A stretch of DNA of 64,000 nt, taken from Neoroseomonas oryzicola. GTDB taxonomy: Bacteria; Pseudomonadota; Alphaproteobacteria; Acetobacterales; Acetobacteraceae. A program made the position numbers and the translations under genes. Positions 61,090 through 64,000 of the stretch are shown here, one piece after another. The DNA lies in contig NZ_JAAVUP010000013.1 of the NCBI RefSeq assembly GCF_012163135.1, positions 1 through 64,000 of the forward strand, given 5' to 3'. The notes under the pieces were generated by a model. It made no database searches. It was not told the origin of the DNA and worked only from the letters and a program-made list of their open reading frames with translations. Within the stretch, counting starts at the first letter, position 1. Each line of letters opens with the position of its first letter.

Positions 61090-62106
61090 ATGAGCACGCT
61101 GGTCTTCTCCACCCGGGCCCTCCCCGCGCGCGACCAGCGCGAGGCCTGGTGCGCTTGGTTCGATCCGGTGTTCGGCCTCGACTTCTCGGGCGAGCCTCTC
61201 AATTCCGGCTTCGCGGCCGAGAGCATCGTCTGGCAGGCGGGCGGCGCCGCCTTCAGCCGCGTCAGCGCGCCGCGACTGCGCGCGGTCCGCAAGGCCGTCC
61301 ACATCCGGCGTGACCCGACCGACCATTGGGTGATCGGGCTCGGCGTGCAGACTTCGCGGATCTCCCTCGAGGGCGGGCGACTGGTCGTGCCGGCCGGGCA
61401 GCCCTTCATCCTCTCGCTCGGCGAACCGTCCGAGAGCGAGCGCGAGGCCGATGAGCGGCTGCACCTCTACCTGCCGCGCGATCGCTTCGCGTCGCTGGCC
61501 CCGGAGCTCGACCGCGTGCGCGGGCGCGGCATCGAGGGCGCGCCGGGGCGGCTGCTGGCGGATTATCTGCGGCTGCTCGCGGACGCCATGCCGCGGCTGA
61601 CCGAGGATGAGCGCGTCCGCATGCCCGAGGCGATCAGCGCCATGGTTGCGGCCTGCGTCGCGCCGACCGCCGCGCGCATCGCCGATGCCGCGGCGCAGTC
61701 GGACCTCACGCGGCTCGAGCGCGTGCGCCAGGTGATCCGGCGGCGGCTCGGCTCGGCGACGCTGACGCCGGCGACGCTGTGCCGCGAGGTCGGCATGTCG
61801 CGCTCGCAGCTCTATCGCCTGCTGGAAGGGGAGGGCGGCGTGACGCACTACATCCAGCGCCACCGCCTGCGCGCGAGCTACGCGGCGCTGACCGACCCGC
61901 GGGACGACCGGCCGGTGGCCGCGATCGCCGAGGCCTGCGGCTTCCACGAACCGTCCACCTTCAGCCGCACCTTCCGCCGCGCCTATGGCGTGAGCCCGAG
62001 CGACGCGCGCGCGGCGGCGCGGGCGGGATCGGCGCCGGGGCCGCGGCTGTCCCCGGCGATGGGCGCGGAGACGCGCAGCCTGAGGGCGTGCCTGCAGGGG
62101 TTGTGA
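61090..62106 (+). CDS. AraC-family transcriptional regulator
   Basis: A 338-residue regulator. The N-terminal part is AraC_binding_2-like (FSTRALPARDQREAWCAWFD PVFGLDF, VIGLGVQTSRISLEGGRLVV). The C-terminal double HTH is at about residues 215-315 (LTPATLCREVGMSRSQLYRL, RLRASYAALTDPRDDRPVAA IAEACGF, EPSTFSRTFRRAYGVSPSDA R). The target is unknown; no adjacent gene is clearly controlled. The last 30 residues are variable. Confidence 0.88.
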   Translation: MSTLVFSTRALPARDQREAWCAWFDPVFGLDFSGEPLNSGFAAESIVWQAGGAAFSRVSAPRLRAVRKAVHIRRDPTDHWVIGLGVQTSRISLEGGRLVVPAGQPFILSLGEPSESEREADERLHLYLPRDRFASLAPELDRVRGRGIEGAPGRLLADYLRLLADAMPRLTEDERVRMPEAISAMVAACVAPTAARIADAAAQSDLTRLERVRQVIRRRLGSATLTPATLCREVGMSRSQLYRLLEGEGGVTHYIQRHRLRASYAALTDPRDDRPVAAIAEACGFHEPSTFSRTFRRAYGVSPSDARAAARAGSAPGPRLSPAMGAETRSLRACLQGL

Positions 62107-62112
62107 CGGGAT

Positions 62113-62236
62113 CCGAGAGGGGCGCTGCCCCTCTCGGGCTCACCCCGCCAAAGGCCGAAAGGCCTTTGGAGACCGATCCGGGTTCCGAGGGCCTTTCGGC
62201 CCTCGGCGGGGTGGTTTGGAGGGGCAGCGCCCCTCC
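62113..62236. repeat. Mirror-image composite of the dispersed double hairpin
   Basis: The order is hairpin 1 (62113-62137, stem CCGAGAGGGGCG), hairpin 2 CCAAAGGCCGAAAGGCCTTTGG (62148-62169), a 15-bp spacer, hairpin 2 in mirror form CCGAGGGCCTTTCGGCCCTCGG (62185-62206), and hairpin 1 (62218-62236). It separates convergent genes, so each half can act as a terminator for one side. The arrangement equals that at 28616-28829. Confidence 0.82.
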
Positions 62237-62240
62237 AATC

Positions 62241-62690
62241 CTATTGCTGCTGGTTCTGCGGCCTGCGGCGCTGCTGCTGCTGCGTCGTGCCGCGCTGCTG
62301 CGCCGGCGCGGTGCTGCCGCGGCGCTGCTGGTTCTGCGTGCCGCCGTGGCGCGTGGACTGGCGCGTGGTCGTGCTGCGGCCGCGCGCGGCGGGCCGCGCC
62401 GGCGCAGGCGGCGGCGGGCGGCGGATCATGAAGCGCTGCTGCGCCGGCGACATCGTCATCCAGCGGGCCTGCAGGGTGTCGTCGTCGGGCACCGATTCGC
62501 CCATCCGGGTCAGCGCCTGGCGAGCGCGGCGCTTGTGCTCGTCCGTCAGGTCCGCCCAGGAGATCGGGCCGGGGCGGTAGACCTGCTCGGGGTCCGGATC
62601 GGGGTCGGTGACGACCGGCGCGGGCGCCTCGGGCGCGGCGCAGGCGCCGAGGGAGGCGAGCAGGGCGAGCAGGAGGGCGCGGCGCCCCAT
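62241..62690 (-). CDS. Small lipoprotein with Gln/Arg-rich tail
   Basis: About 149 residues with a lipoprotein signal (MGRRALLLALLASLGAC). A short conserved-looking middle follows (ISWADLTDEHKRRARQALTR MGE, WMTMSPAQQRFMIRR). The tail of about 60 residues is low-complexity Gln/Arg/Thr, ending in a run of Gln. A GTG at 62705 overlaps the xth stop (GTGA) and is an alternative, coupled start. I do not recognise a family. Confidence 0.65.
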   Translation of the reverse strand: MGRRALLLALLASLGACAAPEAPAPVVTDPDPDPEQVYRPGPISWADLTDEHKRRARQALTRMGESVPDDDTLQARWMTMSPAQQRFMIRRPPPPAPARPAARGRSTTTRQSTRHGGTQNQQRRGSTAPAQQRGTTQQQQRRRPQNQQQ

Positions 62691-62701
62691 GGTCCGATCG
62701 G

Positions 62702-63532
62702 TCACGGGGCGATCTCCACCATCACCGGGACATGGTCGGAAGCCTTCGGCCAGTCCCGCGCATCCTTCAGAACGGCATGGCGCGTCAGCGCGCCGGCGAG
62801 GTCGGGGCTGACCCAGACATGGTCGAGCCGCCGACCGCGATCCGAGGCGCGCCAGTCGGCCGCGCGATAGGACCACCACGTGTAGAGCTTCTGGTCCGCG
62901 GGCACGAAGTGGCGCAGCGCGTCGTACCAGCCGCCGGCGCGCTGCCACGCGGTCAGCGCCTCGACCTCGACCGGCGTGTGGGACACGACGTCGAGCAGCT
63001 GCTTGTGCGACCAGACGTCGTGTTCGAGCGGCGCGATGTTGAGGTCGCCGACCATGACGGCGCGCCTGGCCGGGCGCGCGGCCGACCAGGCGGTGCCCTC
63101 GGCGACGAAGTCGAGCTTGTGGCCGAATTTCGGGTTCTTCTCACGGTCGGGGATGTCGCCGCCGGCCGGGATGTAGAAGTTGTGCAGCTCGATCGGCCCG
63201 CCGGGGGCGTCGATGCTGGCGCCGAGGTGGCGGCAGTCGCCCTTGCCGCACCAGTCGGGATCCTCCGCGCGCAGCAGCAGCGGCCGCTTCGAGAGGATCG
63301 CGACGCCGTTGTAGCCCTTCATGCCGCGGACGAGGCGGTGTTCGAAGCCGAGGGCGGCGATGCCCTCATGCGGGAACAGCTCGTCCGGGCACTTGGTCTC
63401 CTGCAGGCAGAGCACGTCGGGCTCGAGCGCCGCCACCAGGTCGGTCAGCAGCGGCAGCCGGAGCCGCACGCTGTTGATGTTCCAGGTGGCGATGCGCAGC
63501 GGCGCGCGTCCTGCGGCGGCCTTGCGGGCCAT
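62702..63532 (-). CDS. xth: Exodeoxyribonuclease III
   Basis: A 276-residue AP endonuclease/exonuclease: LRIATWNINSVRLRLPLLTD, LCLQETKCPDELFP (metal-binding Glu), YNGVAILSKRP, VGDLNIAPLEHDVW (Asp/Asn pair), RRLDHVWVSPDL and the distal KASDHVPVMVEI with catalytic Asp-His. It acts in base-excision repair. Its ATG overlaps the stop of the FAH gene by one base (TGATG), and its stop overlaps a possible start of the lipoprotein gene, so all three form one operon. Confidence 0.93.
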   Translation of the reverse strand: MARKAAAGRAPLRIATWNINSVRLRLPLLTDLVAALEPDVLCLQETKCPDELFPHEGIAALGFEHRLVRGMKGYNGVAILSKRPLLLRAEDPDWCGKGDCRHLGASIDAPGGPIELHNFYIPAGGDIPDREKNPKFGHKLDFVAEGTAWSAARPARRAVMVGDLNIAPLEHDVWSHKQLLDVVSHTPVEVEALTAWQRAGGWYDALRHFVPADQKLYTWWSYRAADWRASDRGRRLDHVWVSPDLAGALTRHAVLKDARDWPKASDHVPVMVEIAP

Positions 63533-64000
63533 CAGACGATCTTCGTGCGGACCTCGCCCACGCCCTCGACGAAGCCTTCGAGCACGTCGCCCTTCACCAC
63601 CGCGGCGACGCCTTCCGGCGTGCCGGTCATGATGAGGTCGCCCGGGACGAGTTCCACGAGTTCCGAGAGGTTCGCGATGACCTCGGCCACCGACCAGATC
63701 AGCTTGGACAGGTCGGAGGTCTGCACGACCTTGCCGTTCACCTTGAGCTCGATCTTGCCCTTGGTGGGGTCGATGCCGGCGGCGGGGACGAGGGCGCCCA
63801 TCGGCGCGGACTTGTCGAAGCCCTTCCCCATGTCCCACGGACGGCCGGTCTTCTTCGCCTCGTTCTGGATGTCGCGGCGCGTCATGTCGAGGCCGCAGCA
63901 GTAGCCCCAGACATGGCTCAGCGCTTCGGCGACCGGGATGTTCTTCCCGCCCTTACCGATGGCGACGACGAGTTCCATTTCGTGGTGCAGCGACTTGGTG
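63532..64000 (-). CDS. Fumarylacetoacetate hydrolase family protein, partial (N-terminus off window)
   Basis: The C-terminal 155 residues of an FAH-fold enzyme: [79 protein letters not shown]. The E-x-E-like metal position (HEMEL) and the late GTPEGV loop are as in fumarylpyruvate or acylpyruvate hydrolases. The start and full substrate pocket are beyond the window. It is first in an operon with xth. Confidence 0.88.
   Translation of the reverse strand, partial: TKSLHHEMELVVAIGKGGKNIPVAEALSHVWGYCCGLDMTRRDIQNEAKKTGRPWDMGKGFDKSAPMGALVPAAGIDPTKGKIELKVNGKVVQTSDLSKLIWSVAEVIANLSELVELVPGDLIMTGTPEGVAAVVKGDVLEGFVEGVGEVRTKIV

Noticed and set aside
58605-61409. A 934-codon minus-strand frame opposite the ArnT-like and dedA genes
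   Set aside because: Composition is typical of antisense high-GC sequence and the sense frames carry clear family motifs.

Overview
This window is very GC-rich (roughly 70% by eye). It carries an alphaproteobacterial general stress response locus, orphan tripartite-tricarboxylate (Bug) binding proteins, an rpe-heparinase pair and a MoxR/DUF58/DUF4159 cluster. Together these suggest an Acetobacteraceae chromosome of the Roseomonas type. That assignment is inferred from gene content only. About 55 genes or gene fragments, one tRNA and several intergenic repeat families can be supported.

Region 1 (1-3720) is the general stress response. phyR (cut by the window start) diverges from two tandem EcfG-type sigma factors, followed by nepR and a membrane HisKA_2 histidine kinase. 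Region 2 (3721-12070) is an accessory island: an IS3-family (IS407-like) insertion with a degenerate partial second copy, a patatin C-terminus cut by the IS, another IS remnant, and a self-contained recombinase element. In that element a CI-like repressor gene diverges from a small ORF and an excisionase-like gene. These lead into two overlapping tyrosine recombinase genes and a large serine recombinase. Inverted repeats upstream of the recombinases and paired operator-like palindromes at the repressor suggest an autonomous, repressed element. This tyrosine-tyrosine-serine cassette is the most interesting system in the window.

Region 3 (12077-31189) is mostly housekeeping: GNAT, histidine phosphatase, SYLF protein, DoxX/LysR, GMC oxidoreductase, MlaA, a class A penicillin-binding protein, EamA transporter, PmtA-like methyltransferase, an ankyrin protein, the MoxR-DUF58-BatA/DUF4159 operon, DUF1285 and a NUDIX hydrolase. 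Region 4 (31186-39066) holds a SAM methyltransferase, a Bug receptor, a secreted trypsin-like protease beside a free copy of its N-terminal domain, a copper operon (copA-cueR-copZ with a CueR-type operator), and an FNR/DNR-type regulator behind a perfect FNR box.

Region 5 (39139-44598) is a catabolic-looking minus-strand run: dimethylformamidase-like protein, dipeptide-type binding protein and a serine hydrolase. Region 6 (44689-51947) holds tRNA-Thr(CGT), a MacAB/DevBCA-like three-gene exporter, an EamA transporter, a small membrane protein, an NsrR-like regulator divergent from a truncated haemoglobin and an Fe-S repair protein (nitrosative stress), and a DUF808 protein. Region 7 (52056-64000) has heparinase II/III, rpe, Lrp/Bug, DUF2459, rsmB, an ArnT-like transferase, DedA, an AraC regulator, a Gln-rich lipoprotein, xth and a partial FAH-family gene.

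Two dispersed intergenic repeat families recur: a double hairpin (a GAGGGGCG-type stem followed by a CCAAAGGCC-type stem), twice present as mirror-image composites, and a 58-bp element placed just upstream of two start codons.
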